A stretch of DNA of 64,000 nt from Lysinibacillus_B sp036662795 (GTDB taxonomy: Bacteria; Bacillota; Bacilli; Bacillales_A; Planococcaceae), in NCBI RefSeq assembly GCF_036662795.1, contig NZ_JBAFWZ010000002.1, positions 1 to 64,000 on the forward strand, given 5' to 3'. The notes beneath the pieces were generated by a model, which was not told where the DNA came from, did no database searches, and worked only from the letters and a program-made list of their open reading frames with translations. Of this stretch, positions 51,764-59,582 are shown piece by piece. A program made the translations under genes and the position numbers. Each line of letters opens with the position of its first letter. The stretch's first letter is position 1.

Positions 51764-52300
51764 TTACTCAAAAAGTGGTAGCTTTTCTAAGAAGATAATG
51801 TCGTCGCGATTTGCTGCGTCGCCTTCTGCTAAAATCGCTGCTTGTGCGACGATATTTGCGCCTGCACTTTCAACAAGCTCTGCAAGGGCGCGAAGGGATT
51901 CACCACTACTAATGACGTCGTCAATTAATGCAACGCGTTTGCCTTTAATGAATTCTGCATCCTTTCGATCAAGGCAGAGAAATTGCTCTTTTTGTGTTGT
52001 GATTGAATTGACTTCTCTAACAAGGGGGTCTTCCATATACGCTTTGATTGACTTTCTAGCGACAATATAGCGCGGCATGCCCAAATACTTCGCTAATTCA
52101 TGAACGAAGGGAATCCCTTTTGCTTCAGCTGTAATTAAAACATCAACTTCTGGTAACTTATCAGCAAGCATAGGTGCTGTCACGCTGACGATTTCCGTAT
52201 CACCAAGAATAACAAAGCTAGCAATACTTAACGAATCAGAGATAGGTATAATCGGGAGCTCTCTTGTTAAAGAGCCGATAGTCAATGTATATGTGTTCAT
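51764..52300 (-). CDS. Purine phosphoribosyltransferase-like protein
   Basis: A 178-residue type I phosphoribosyltransferase. The PRPP-binding motif is RVALIDDVISSGES, the phosphate loop region ITAEAKGIPFVHELAKYLG, as in adenine or xanthine phosphoribosyltransferases. It would join a purine base to PRPP, giving a nucleotide for salvage. The exact base is not certain; the sequence differs from canonical Apt and Xpt. ATGGAGGATT precedes the ATG. It follows the NCS2 permease by 15 bases, behind the same PurR boxes and guanine riboswitch, so uptake and activation are coupled. Confidence 0.85.
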   Translation of the reverse strand: MNTYTLTIGSLTRELPIIPISDSLSIASFVILGDTEIVSVTAPMLADKLPEVDVLITAEAKGIPFVHELAKYLGMPRYIVARKSIKAYMEDPLVREVNSITTQKEQFLCLDRKDAEFIKGKRVALIDDVISSGESLRALAELVESAGANIVAQAAILAEGDAANRDDIIFLEKLPLFE

Positions 52301-52315
52301 AGTATGAATCCTCCA

Positions 52316-53389
52316 TTAAAATCCGAATAAAGACATAAGAAATTGTACAATGATTCCTGACACCATACCAAGGAATGGATCGGTAATCGCAGTAACAACC
52401 ATCGTAACACCGCCAACAATTCCATTTCCAGCACCTTCGCCTGTTAATGCCATTGCAGCATTACCTGGTAAAGTAACAATTGCACCTAAGACGAATAAGA
52501 AACCAGCGATAGAAGAGCTTGGTACATACTTTCCGATTTTAGGAAGAAGCCCTGTAATTAGAACGATGGCCATTAATACCATCATCAAAACACCTGACCA
52601 AACAGCATGAGGTGCACTTGCAGTTGCTGAAATGACAATTTCAACAGGGGCTCCACCGAATAATGAAGAAACCATATCTGCTAAGCTACTAATTACCGTT
52701 AACGTATCTACATTAACATCCGTATTGGCGATTTCACCGTTAATTTTACCGAACGCTATATTTGCTCCGATATTTAAACATACCATTGCTAAGGCTCCAC
52801 GAATAACCATTGGGTTGACAATTAGTTTTTGTAAATGAAACCCTTCTTTCACTGCAGGGCGTTCGGCAAGATTGTTGCCTTCTTTTTTAGTAAATGCATA
52901 CACAACACTAGATAAAATAACAGATGCTGTGATTGTGTATACTAAGTCCTTCGTTGCAAAGTACACGACGAAAGCACTTAATATCGAAGCGATACCGACG
53001 ATGCGATCACTTTTCGCCATGTCCCATGCTACTTTAGAAAGCATAAGTCCAACACCGGCCATCATACCTGCCGTAATGATAGGTCCAATCCAGTCAATAA
53101 TAGTTTCTAAAATACCAAAAAGACCGATAACTAATAAAATGGCAGCTCCAAAGAAAATCATGGAGAGTCGTTCCCTCATGTTTTTCCCCATTGTACCAGC
53201 TAATGTAATGGTTTCAGCCTGATACGAAATCACTGCGACACTACTCGTCGCTGCATTACCAAACGCACCAACTATAAATGCAAGTGCAGTAGGAATTGAA
53301 GCGAAACCGAATGTAAGTGCGAGCAGACCCTGTGGTAAAGCATTTAATACGCCACTAAGTGCTGCTAATATGTCCTTCCAAATGTCCAT
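52316..53389 (-). CDS. NCS2-family purine permease
   Basis: A 357-residue membrane protein with about ten spans. It resembles nucleobase permeases of the NCS2/AzgA type: GFASIPTALAFIVGAFGNAATSSVAVISYQAET at the start, ITAGMMAGVGLMLSKVAWDM and SLADMVSSLFGGAPVEIVISATAS in the middle. It is shorter than the roughly 430 residues of B. subtilis PbuG or PbuX, so a distinct subfamily is likely. Which purine it carries is inferred only from the guanine-class riboswitch in its leader. GGGGAGAAC precedes the ATG. Confidence 0.83.
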   Translation of the reverse strand: MDIWKDILAALSGVLNALPQGLLALTFGFASIPTALAFIVGAFGNAATSSVAVISYQAETITLAGTMGKNMRERLSMIFFGAAILLVIGLFGILETIIDWIGPIITAGMMAGVGLMLSKVAWDMAKSDRIVGIASILSAFVVYFATKDLVYTITASVILSSVVYAFTKKEGNNLAERPAVKEGFHLQKLIVNPMVIRGALAMVCLNIGANIAFGKINGEIANTDVNVDTLTVISSLADMVSSLFGGAPVEIVISATASAPHAVWSGVLMMVLMAIVLITGLLPKIGKYVPSSSIAGFLFVLGAIVTLPGNAAMALTGEGAGNGIVGGVTMVVTAITDPFLGMVSGIIVQFLMSLFGF

Positions 53390-53469
53390 CTTGTTCTCCC
53401 CTCAACACGCCACCATATGCGGAGCAACAAACGACACTATTCGTGATACAAAACCTCATGAAGATAAAG

Positions 53470-53558
53470 GCCCAATAAAGTAATTGAAATGCGATCTATA
53501 TAAAATAAGAAATGCTCTCGATACAATAAAATAATGCGCTCTATACAATAAAAGAAAT
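53470..53558 (-). repeat. Four tandem repeats of 21-23 bp in the permease leader
   Basis: On the plus strand the units are 53470-53490, 53491-53513, 53514-53535 and 53536-53558, each starting GC and built like GCGCTCTATACAATAAAAG with a final AAAT. On the transcribed minus strand the core reads TTTTATTGTATAGAGC. They occupy the place where the riboswitch expression platform should be. The unit nearest the gene is the most diverged. Confidence 0.75.
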
Positions 53559-53559
53559 G

Positions 53560-53634
53560 CACCAACCATAGTAGAGCAATTAAGGTTGCTCCATAGAAAC
53601 TCCTGAACCATATTATCAGGATTATACGGGGGTG
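53560..53634 (-). ncRNA. Purine riboswitch aptamer, guanine class, before the permease
   Basis: Reading the minus strand: P1 CACC-C-CCGTA pairs with TATGG-TT-GGTG; TATAATC; P2 CTGA/TTCAG around ATATGG; J2/3 AGTTTCTA; P3 GAGCAA/TTGCTC; J3/1 TACTATG. These match the purine riboswitch consensus, and the C in ACTATG marks the guanine class. It lies about 170 bases before the permease start. No classical terminator follows, so the switching mechanism is unclear. Confidence 0.82.
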
Positions 53635-53662
53635 ATTGAATTTTTTTAGCAAATAATAAAAT

Positions 53663-53692
53663 AACATATTTGAACCTATTTCACAATTGCAA
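53663..53692 (-). promoter_or_regulatory. Candidate promoter of the purine permease operon
   Basis: Minus strand TTGCAA (53692-53687), 18-base spacer, TATGTT (53668-53663). It lies 8 bases downstream of the PurBox pair and about 30 bases before the aptamer, the same order as at purE. The -10 is a weak match. Confidence 0.5.
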
Positions 53693-53700
53693 AAATAAAT

Positions 53701-53749
53701 AAAAACGAATAATAATATATTTCCCTAATATTATCGTTCGTTAATATAG
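53701..53749. promoter_or_regulatory. PurR operator: inverted PurBox-like pair
   Basis: AAAAACGAATAAT at 53701-53713 and, on the minus strand, ATTAACGAACGAT ending near 53733. The central CGAA blocks (53706-53709 and 53740-53737) are 27 bases apart, compared with 26 in the purE operator. Both boxes deviate from consensus at two or so positions. Position upstream of a purine transporter supports the call. Confidence 0.68.
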
Positions 53750-53952
53750 TAAAATGTGCTCGATATTCACATTGCGGGTTAGTGTGAATAAATATTTTTA
53801 CGAACAAATGTAAAGGGGGAGTGGGCGGGTAATTGTTAAATGGTGTAAAAAATTATTGTAAGAAGATGAATGTTTAAATTTCAATAATGTACTTATTCCT
53901 TTTTGACTTTTGTACATCAAACAGTAAATTAGCTATATAAAAAACAAGTAAA

Positions 53953-53974
53953 AGCGTTCAGATTTCTGAGCGCT
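53953..53974. terminator. Intrinsic terminator
   Basis: AGCGTTCAG pairs with CTGAGCGCT around the loop ATTT, with TTTTT on the right and AAAA on the left. It lies 50 bases beyond the minus-strand secreted-protein gene and can serve either strand. Confidence 0.75.
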
Positions 53975-54001
53975 TTTTGGTAAAATAATTTACTATACTT
54001 A

Positions 54002-54027
54002 TTGAACTAAAGCCCCCGTTAGTTCAA
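54002..54027. repeat. Short palindromic repeat, copy 1 (TTGAACTAA family)
   Basis: Perfect 9-bp inverted repeat TTGAACTAA/TTAGTTCAA around AGCCCCCG. It overlaps the stop codon of the secreted-protein gene. Relatives lie at 54556, 54620, 54949 and 56936. Confidence 0.75.
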
Positions 54028-54479
54028 CAAGATTTTAGTATTTTTTCAAGTACAATAGGACCCGTTTTCTTTGTCGCTGTATTGACTGTCCGAACTTTGA
54101 TACGAGTAGGTCGCATTCCAGGAGAAACTTCATCCAAATTCCCAGCCCAAGTAGTTTCTCCGTATTTAGTTACAGGGGACAACGTGAAAATCCAACTTAT
54201 TTCTTTCGGGATATATGCTAATACTTCATAAGCATTATAATCCCCGAAACTAGATGGTTTTGGTAAATGAAGTGCGTGAACACTGAGACTTGTTCGTTCA
54301 TCATTAAACTGTCTTTCAATATTATAAATCAGTACTACTCCTCTAGCATTGTTAGGTATGTTTTTTGTTGGTTCAAGTATTGCTGAACAAGGTGGAAACT
54401 CTTCAACAATATTCTCAGAGTGTGTTTGCGAGGGAAGAATGACTAGAACGAAGATAAGGTTAAAAAGTAATTTTTTCAT
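54024..54479 (-). CDS. Secreted protein of unknown function
   Basis: A 151-residue protein with a signal peptide (MKKLLFNLIFVLVILPSQTHS, cleavage probably after THS). The mature part has two Cys residues, one near its start (PPCSAI) and one at the very C terminus (LKSC), which could form a disulfide. The frame is open to 54545, but GGAGAATCGGAA precedes the ATG at 54479. I do not recognise the family. It is flanked on both sides by copies of a TTGAACTAA palindrome, like several small genes here. Confidence 0.68.
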   Translation of the reverse strand: MKKLLFNLIFVLVILPSQTHSENIVEEFPPCSAILEPTKNIPNNARGVVLIYNIERQFNDERTSLSVHALHLPKPSSFGDYNAYEVLAYIPKEISWIFTLSPVTKYGETTWAGNLDEVSPGMRPTRIKVRTVNTATKKTGPIVLEKILKSC

Positions 54480-54555
54480 TTCCGATTCTCCTGAAATTTG
54501 ATTAGTATGATTATGCCCCAAAACTCTATATTTATTATATTTCAATCGCTCCTTG

Positions 54556-54582
54556 TTGAACTATCCTGCCCCTTTAGTTCAA
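54556..54582. repeat. Short palindromic repeat, copy 2 (TTGAACTAA family)
   Basis: TTGAACTA pairs with TAGTTCAA around TCCTGCCCCTT. The pyrimidine/GC-rich centre (CTGCCCC) is shared with the GGGGCAG centre of the copy at 56936 in reverse complement. Confidence 0.7.
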
Positions 54583-54651
54583 TAAAAAAAGAGCTGCCTA
54601 CCAGCTCAATGATCTTCAACAAATAAAGCCTCTGTTAATTGAACAAGCAAA

Positions 54652-54885
54652 TTACAAATCGCAACTGTCATTCGTATTATTTCTCTTCTTTTTCTCACCT
54701 AAATACGTCCATAGATGGTATGTCGACCAAAATAAAGCTATAAACATAATTATAAAAATTGGTAAAAAATATGATTTTTCAACAATATAATTAGGGGTAA
54801 ACACAGCGAACAAGACCAAAATAGTTATAGCTGGAATCAAAAGAATCCAATAACGTTTGTCTTTTAAAGTGCTAAAACTCCACAT
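54652..54885 (-). CDS. Small two-span membrane protein
   Basis: A 77-residue protein with two membrane segments (YWILLIPAITILVLFAVF and SYFLPIFIIMFIALFWSTYHLW) and a charged C-terminal tail (GEKKKRNN). GGAGGGGATTGT precedes the ATG. No family recognised. It lies between two palindromic repeats and is transcribed in the same direction as the secreted-protein gene. Confidence 0.65.
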   Translation of the reverse strand: MWSFSTLKDKRYWILLIPAITILVLFAVFTPNYIVEKSYFLPIFIIMFIALFWSTYHLWTYLGEKKKRNNTNDSCDL

Positions 54886-55242
54886 ACAATCCCCTCCTAT
54901 ACAGACATGTGATTTTTAAACTAAATATATCCATTTATTATATAACACTGTTCAACTAAACTGCTCTGCTAGTTAAAGAACTTCATCTCACAATAATTAA
55001 TTTATTTGAGCATCTTTCTAATATCCAATTAGCAAGTTTTTTAACAACGGAAATAACAAAGGCTCATAAATTTATGCGCTACTGCTAATTCTTGTGCCGA
55101 TCAAGGTACCATTTCATTGATATAAGGCGTCAAAATGTTGATACAACAAAAACAGGGACACAGATTCATATGCGAATTGTGTCCCTGAACACGGTTCTCC
55201 ATTAACCGAACTCTTGCCTATATTACTGTTCCTTTTTCGCCA
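54886..55242. other. Gap between the small membrane gene and ridA-like gene
   Basis: No gene supported. It holds a diverged copy of the TTGAACTAA-type repeat (54949-54982) and the terminator of the RidA-like gene (55153-55187). The rest is AT-rich. Confidence 0.6.
55153..55187 (-). terminator. Intrinsic terminator after the RidA-like gene
   Basis: CAGGGACACA pairs with TGTGTCCCTG and the stem continues inward as ATTC/GAAT. On the minus strand TTTTTGTTG follows. Confidence 0.85.
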
Positions 55243-55635
55243 TTAAATTTCAGCACACCATAGTTCAATTTCTATTTTTAGTTCAGGTAATCCTAATGCT
55301 GATATATATGCAATTGTCATAGAGGGGTATTCATTCTGAAATAACTCATTCCATTTAAGGTCGAAATAATCCCAATCTATTTCTTCAGTCGCCCAGATAT
55401 TCACCTTAATAACATTCTCTTGAGACAACCCCTCTGATTCAAGAGCCTTTTTCATGTTTACAAAAGTATTACTTATTTGGTCGTTTAAACTTTCCGGAAC
55501 ATTGCCTTTCATATCTGTTCCAATTTGCCCTGATGTTACGATTAAGGCTGCCCCCTGAGGCACTCTAGTGATATGACTATAGTCGCCCACTGGATTCGGC
55601 ATTAGCTTAGGGTTTTTTCTAATAATGTTTTTCAT
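55243..55635 (-). CDS. RidA/YjgF-family protein
   Basis: A 130-residue protein of the Rid family, which often hydrolyses reactive enamine or imine intermediates from PLP enzymes. The N-terminal GDYSHITRVPQGAALIVTSGQIG and VIKVNIWATEEIDW follow the family pattern. The highly conserved Arg of catalytic RidA (usually in the R-x-C/A-VEV-x-A-L-P region) is not obvious: the matching part reads TIAYISALGLPELKIEIE, so it probably belongs to a non-archetypal Rid subgroup without proven deaminase activity. GAGGTAATATT lies before the ATG. It stands alone. Confidence 0.85.
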   Translation of the reverse strand: MKNIIRKNPKLMPNPVGDYSHITRVPQGAALIVTSGQIGTDMKGNVPESLNDQISNTFVNMKKALESEGLSQENVIKVNIWATEEIDWDYFDLKWNELFQNEYPSMTIAYISALGLPELKIEIELWCAEI

Positions 55636-55958
55636 AATATTACCTCACTCATTATAAATTTTCTGCATCTCTTCTAAAAAAAGGCAGACTCCACCAATTT
55701 CTATTTTTCTAAAAGAAAACTGCAGTTGAGTACCCATAGCCCATAGATAAAAGCATAAGTATTCTCTTTTTCATGGTATAGACACTCCCTTTCTTTATTG
55801 TGTAAGTGGAAACGGCATTATAAAATTGGTAATATTTTATAGATTGATGTTACCATACTAGAGTACATAATTGAACAGTTTGAAGACGATAGCATCAACA
55901 GCAGGTTTTACTTGAAGATTGTTGAGCTTTATATAATAACGATAGGTGGCTAAAAATA
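55636..55958. other. Gap with a possible 21-codon peptide
   Basis: 323 bases. The only coding hint is a minus-strand frame 55774-55709 encoding MKKRILMLLSMGYGYSTAVF plus one residue, behind AAAGGGAGTG; it looks like the start of a signal peptide cut short by a stop, perhaps a decayed secreted-protein gene. Otherwise AT-rich upstream sequence of the phosphotransferase gene. Confidence 0.4.
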
Positions 55959-56879
55959 ATGAATGGAAAAGAGATATTGAATAGATTTGGATTTACAGCT
56001 GCAGAAGAGCCTGTAAGCATTTATCCATATTCTCCAGTGTATCGAGTGAAATATGGTGCTAAGGATGTTGTTGTAAAACGTACGCAAAGTAGAGTAAAGA
56101 ATGTAATAGCGTATACCCATATGCTAAAGGATAAAGGGGTAAATGTTGTAACACCTGTTAAGTTACAAGCCGATAATCCACAAAAATTTGAGGATACAAA
56201 TTATGTTGTTTATCGGTTTATAGAGGGCGAGAAATACTCTGGCAAAGAAAAAGAAATCTACGAAGCTGGAAAAATGCTGGGACAAATTCATAGTTTTTCC
56301 CCTCCTTCAAATGTATACCATCTTCTTGAATACGATGTGTACGATTTTAATCAAAGTGAAGTAGAAGAGAGTATGGCGGCAATTATAGAGCATGCAGACA
56401 AAGCCGGAGTTGCAATTGATCCAAGGTTAAAAACAAAGCTACTTGAAAGTGTTGAGCGTCAACAGGAAATTTACGATGCAGGCTTACCCCATGTTGCAAC
56501 GCCACATGATTATAAAGCGAATAATTTAGTGTTAATCCCTGAACCATATTTAATTGATCCTGATAATGCTGCTTGGGTACCAAGAATCTTTGACCTAGCA
56601 CTGGCATTACTACTATTTCATAATGAGCACGAAGAAGCCCCAAACCGAGTTTTTACAATAGATGAATGGGAATTATTTTTATCAGGGTATGGGGAATATA
56701 TTGTATTAACCGATCATGAAAAAGCCTATTGGAAAAAGGCAAAACAACACGTTTTTCTCGATGAAGTAATGTGGTTAATGGCTGAGTATGAAGAGGATTG
56801 GCAAAATGCTTCTCAACAAAAGTTATTTAACAGCTTGATCCATGTTGTGATTGATAGCGCTGGCTATAAACTAATATAA
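55959..56879 (+). CDS. APH-fold phosphotransferase (CotS/aminoglycoside kinase-like)
   Basis: A 306-residue kinase-like protein. The N lobe has VYRVKYGAKDVVVKRTQ with the ATP-binding Lys; the C lobe has PHDYKANNLVL (His-Asp...Asn catalytic loop) and the metal-binding LIDPDNAAW. Such proteins phosphorylate small molecules; in spore formers the CotS group occurs in the coat. Substrate unknown. The start ATG at 55959 follows a weak AGGTGG site. It is flanked downstream by a copy of the TTGAACTAA-type repeat. Confidence 0.8.
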   Translation: MNGKEILNRFGFTAAEEPVSIYPYSPVYRVKYGAKDVVVKRTQSRVKNVIAYTHMLKDKGVNVVTPVKLQADNPQKFEDTNYVVYRFIEGEKYSGKEKEIYEAGKMLGQIHSFSPPSNVYHLLEYDVYDFNQSEVEESMAAIIEHADKAGVAIDPRLKTKLLESVERQQEIYDAGLPHVATPHDYKANNLVLIPEPYLIDPDNAAWVPRIFDLALALLLFHNEHEEAPNRVFTIDEWELFLSGYGEYIVLTDHEKAYWKKAKQHVFLDEVMWLMAEYEEDWQNASQQKLFNSLIHVVIDSAGYKLI

Positions 56880-56935
56880 GAAGTTTGAAAAAAAGCTCAC
56901 TATAGTTTATATCATGCTTATTGATTTTGTTGAAG

Positions 56936-56966
56936 TTATTGAACTAACGGGGCAGGTTTGTTGAAG
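56936..56966. repeat. Short palindromic repeat, copy 4 (TTGAACTAA family)
   Basis: TTATTGAACTAACGGGGCAG followed by GTTTGTTGAA. It matches the copies at 54002 and 54556 in reverse complement, with the same GC-rich centre. Confidence 0.65.
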
Positions 56967-56995
56967 AATGAAGACTACGGAAAGGGTGGGGGTAA

Positions 56996-57358
56996 ATGGT
57001 AGTAATTAAGAGGAAGAAGAGAATTGGAAAAGTGAAAATTATTATTATCTTGGGCGTATTATTATTTATTTTTCTTTATAATTACTATGCCTCAACTACC
57101 TATTTCGGAACAATAGAAATTAGAGAATTAAAACAAGATAATAATGAATATGTTGTCGTTGTAGAAGGATACTTTGGCGTTAAAGAATCTAATTTTAACG
57201 AAAAAGATACATTTAGCATAGTTGAAAACGAAGAATACAGAGAGGGGAATATTACTGAAATTTGGAATGACTTATCAGAAGATAAATCAGTTTTCGTACG
57301 CTTAAAGGTTTATGAGAATCGTAATGATTTTACTTTAGAAAGAATCTATCTTGATTAA
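56996..57358 (+). CDS. Single-span membrane-anchored protein of unknown function
   Basis: A 120-residue protein: a very basic N terminus (VVIKRKKRIGKVK), one membrane segment (IIIILGVLLFIFLYNYYAS) and an outer domain of about 85 residues with alternating beta patterns (YVVVVEGYFGV, SVFVRLKVYENR). AAAGGGTGGGGG precedes the ATG. No family recognised. Confidence 0.62.
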   Translation: MVVIKRKKRIGKVKIIIILGVLLFIFLYNYYASTTYFGTIEIRELKQDNNEYVVVVEGYFGVKESNFNEKDTFSIVENEEYREGNITEIWNDLSEDKSVFVRLKVYENRNDFTLERIYLD

Positions 57359-57540
57359 GTAGTTTATCGATCGGGTGCACTAGTTGAACAATTAATAGTA
57401 GTTGATGAATAACATGCCACACATAGTGGATTAGTTTTCTGAATATTCCGATGTATAATTCCACCTTTTAGTGTATATTTAAAATAAATACTAATAATTA
57501 AGTACACAGGAACGGCTGTGGCACTTGGAAGGGATGTACA

Positions 57541-58392
57541 ATGAGAAGGATTATTTTTTCGACAGAGAGTGGAGCGGATTTACCGAAAGACCTGGTTGAA
57601 AAATATCAAATTAGGGTCGTACCGATGCACGTCATCATGGATGGGAAGGATTACTTAGACGGTGAGCTATCTGTAGAGGAAGTTTTTGAGTATCATAGTC
57701 GTACCAAGAAAATACCATCAACAGCCGCAACGAATGTACATGAGTATCAGGATTTATTTACACAAATTAGAGTGGATTTTCCTGATAGCATCATTATTCA
57801 TATTGGTTATACGTCAAAGGCATCAGCTTCGTTTCAAAGTGCGTTAATTGCTGCAGAAGATTTTGAAGATATTTACCTCATTGATACGCTCAACGTGACA
57901 GGTGGATTAGCCGCAATCGTGATATATGCGGCCACTCTACTTGAGGAAGAACCGACAATTGACCATAATCTCTTAATAGAAAAAATAGAATCAGTGGTTC
58001 CAAAAACTAGGCTAGCTTTCATTCCTGGCAGTTTAGACTTTCTAAAAGCGGGTGGACGTGTAAGTAACATTGCTTATATTGGCGGGTCATTGTTAAAAAT
58101 AAAGCCGTGCATCGAATTACAAGAAGGGAAGCTTGTATCAACAAAAAAATATCGTGGGAATATGAACATAGTGGCGGAAAAACTCATGCGAGATTACTTA
58201 CACGAATACGATATTGATCGAAAACAGCTGTATTTAATTTACTCGATCGGACTTGATGAAAGTATTAAGAGACGAATAGATGAAATCGCAAAGGAAGCAG
58301 GTTTCGAAAATGTAATGTGGATGAGGGCAGGTGCGATGATTTCCACACATGCTGGACCTGGGGGCTTTGGCATTGCAGGGGTAGAATATTAA
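57541..58392 (+). CDS. DegV-family fatty-acid-binding protein
   Basis: A 283-residue DegV protein. It begins RRIIFSTESGADLPKDLVE, has the lipid-contact region IPSTAATNVHEYQDLF and HIGYTSKASASFQSA, then LDFLKAGGRVSNIAYIGG and a C-terminal THAGPGGFGIAG, all family marks. In Gram-positive bacteria such proteins (FakB) hold fatty acids for phosphorylation by FakA; no fakA is nearby. GGAAGGGATG precedes the ATG. Confidence 0.92.
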   Translation: MRRIIFSTESGADLPKDLVEKYQIRVVPMHVIMDGKDYLDGELSVEEVFEYHSRTKKIPSTAATNVHEYQDLFTQIRVDFPDSIIIHIGYTSKASASFQSALIAAEDFEDIYLIDTLNVTGGLAAIVIYAATLLEEEPTIDHNLLIEKIESVVPKTRLAFIPGSLDFLKAGGRVSNIAYIGGSLLKIKPCIELQEGKLVSTKKYRGNMNIVAEKLMRDYLHEYDIDRKQLYLIYSIGLDESIKRRIDEIAKEAGFENVMWMRAGAMISTHAGPGGFGIAGVEY

Positions 58393-58454
58393 TGTACTCA
58401 AGCTCAGTGTCGGAAAGTTATTCTAATGGGAAGTATAGTTGAACAAAGATGAGT

Positions 58455-58484
58455 AGGAATCAGAAAAATTGCAGACTGATTCCT
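58455..58484. terminator. Bidirectional terminator between convergent genes
   Basis: AGGAATCAG pairs with CTGATTCCT around a 12-base loop; ATTATTTTTC follows on the plus strand. It sits between degV (+) and the minus-strand membrane gene, whose stop is two bases away. Confidence 0.8.
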
Positions 58485-58485
58485 A

Positions 58486-58884
58486 TTATTTTTCTACGTG
58501 GAGGGATTCAATAATTTTAGTAACTGGTAAATAATGCACTGTACATTCATAAGTTCCATCCCGCAAATGATTGTATGTATCACCTTTTATTTGATAGACA
58601 TTCTCGTCTATTTCAACCGTAGTCGTTGCAATACTTTTTCCGTTATCATTAAACTCAATAAAACAATTCCCTTCCGTCTTTTCTACTTCTCCAGCTTGCA
58701 ATTTAATAAAGTCAAATCCATAAATACCAGAAACAAATCCTGTTAATAGCAACAGGAAGAATAAAGCTATGACATTTCCGCCCGTTGCCCTTTTCCGCTT
58801 TATAAGACTGACCAAATAAATTATCGTTACAATAAATAAAATTAAAAAGATAATAAGAGTACTATAAAAAGCTATTAACATCAA
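58486..58884 (-). CDS. Two-span membrane protein of unknown function
   Basis: A 132-residue protein with membrane segments near residues 3-28 and 37-58 (ALFFLLLLTGFVSGIYGF) and a C-terminal beta-rich domain of about 70 residues (GNCFIEFNDNGKSIATTTVEI). No clear ribosome-binding site beyond GGGACATTG before the start; the second Met is equally possible. No family recognised. Confidence 0.55.
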   Translation of the reverse strand: MMLIAFYSTLIIFLILFIVTIIYLVSLIKRKRATGGNVIALFFLLLLTGFVSGIYGFDFIKLQAGEVEKTEGNCFIEFNDNGKSIATTTVEIDENVYQIKGDTYNHLRDGTYECTVHYLPVTKIIESLHVEK

Positions 58885-59072
58885 TGTCCCGCCTTGTTAA
58901 ATGAATGAATAACTATAAGTACGTTTTGGAAAGAGAAGGGTTTCATAAGGCAACTAGGAGAATAAAATCTTGTAGTTTTTTGTTGAAAGTTTACAACGAC
59001 TTAGCCCATTGCTATATTAAAAGTTAATACCAATGAATTGGTAAATACTGAGTCGGGAAAAGGGGTTTGGAA

Positions 59073-59582
59073 ATGGATGTTAAATTCCCAATTGGAGAAT
59101 TGCAAGTTCCTGAAGAAGTTACACTTGAACATGTTCAAGAATGGTTAAAGCAGATCGAAACATACAAGGTTCGATTAAGAGAAACGGTTGATTCTTTAAG
59201 GGATGAGGAATTAAGCAAAACGTATCGTGAAGGTGCATGGACTGTTCGTCAGCTTGTACATCACATTGCAGATTCTCAGTTGACAATGTATCAACGTTTG
59301 AAGCTCGCTTTAACAGATGACAATCCAACAGTTCCAGCTTTCGATGAAGAAAAGTGGGCTGTTCAACGGGATACAGAGCTTCCGGTTGAAAGCTCTATTA
59401 AAATTCTTGAAGGCGTAAATGAGCGTATCGTATCTTTAGGACACAGTTTAACTGAAGAGGATCTGGACCGAGCATTTACTCACCAAGTAAACGGCAAAAT
59501 AAAAGTTTCATCAAAGATTGCAAAGCTCGCTTGGCACGAAGAGCATCACTTAGCTCATATAAAATTGGCATTATCAAAATGA
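59073..59582 (+). CDS. DinB/YfiT-family putative metal-dependent protein
   Basis: A 169-residue four-helix protein of the DinB-like superfamily, closest in layout to B. subtilis YfiT. The metal-ligand histidines are in RQLVHHIADSQ and HEEHHLAHIKLAL. Some members are thiol transferases using bacillithiol; activity here is unproven. AAAAGGGG fits the ATG at 59073; the TTG at 59067 is too close. Monocistronic. Confidence 0.85.
   Translation: MDVKFPIGELQVPEEVTLEHVQEWLKQIETYKVRLRETVDSLRDEELSKTYREGAWTVRQLVHHIADSQLTMYQRLKLALTDDNPTVPAFDEEKWAVQRDTELPVESSIKILEGVNERIVSLGHSLTEEDLDRAFTHQVNGKIKVSSKIAKLAWHEEHHLAHIKLALSK

Noticed and set aside
53437..53667. A 76-codon minus-strand ORF before the purine permease
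   Set aside because: It spans the riboswitch aptamer and the tandem repeats, which explain the open frame; no start signal is present.
53765..53789. Inverted repeat ATTCACA/TGTGAAT beyond the PurBox pair
   Set aside because: It could be an operator or a weak hairpin, but no gene start or regulator is close enough to assign a role.
58534..58746. A plus-strand ORF opposite the 58.5-kb membrane gene
   Set aside because: The minus-strand frame has the membrane segments and lies next to a well-placed terminator; the plus frame is a shadow.
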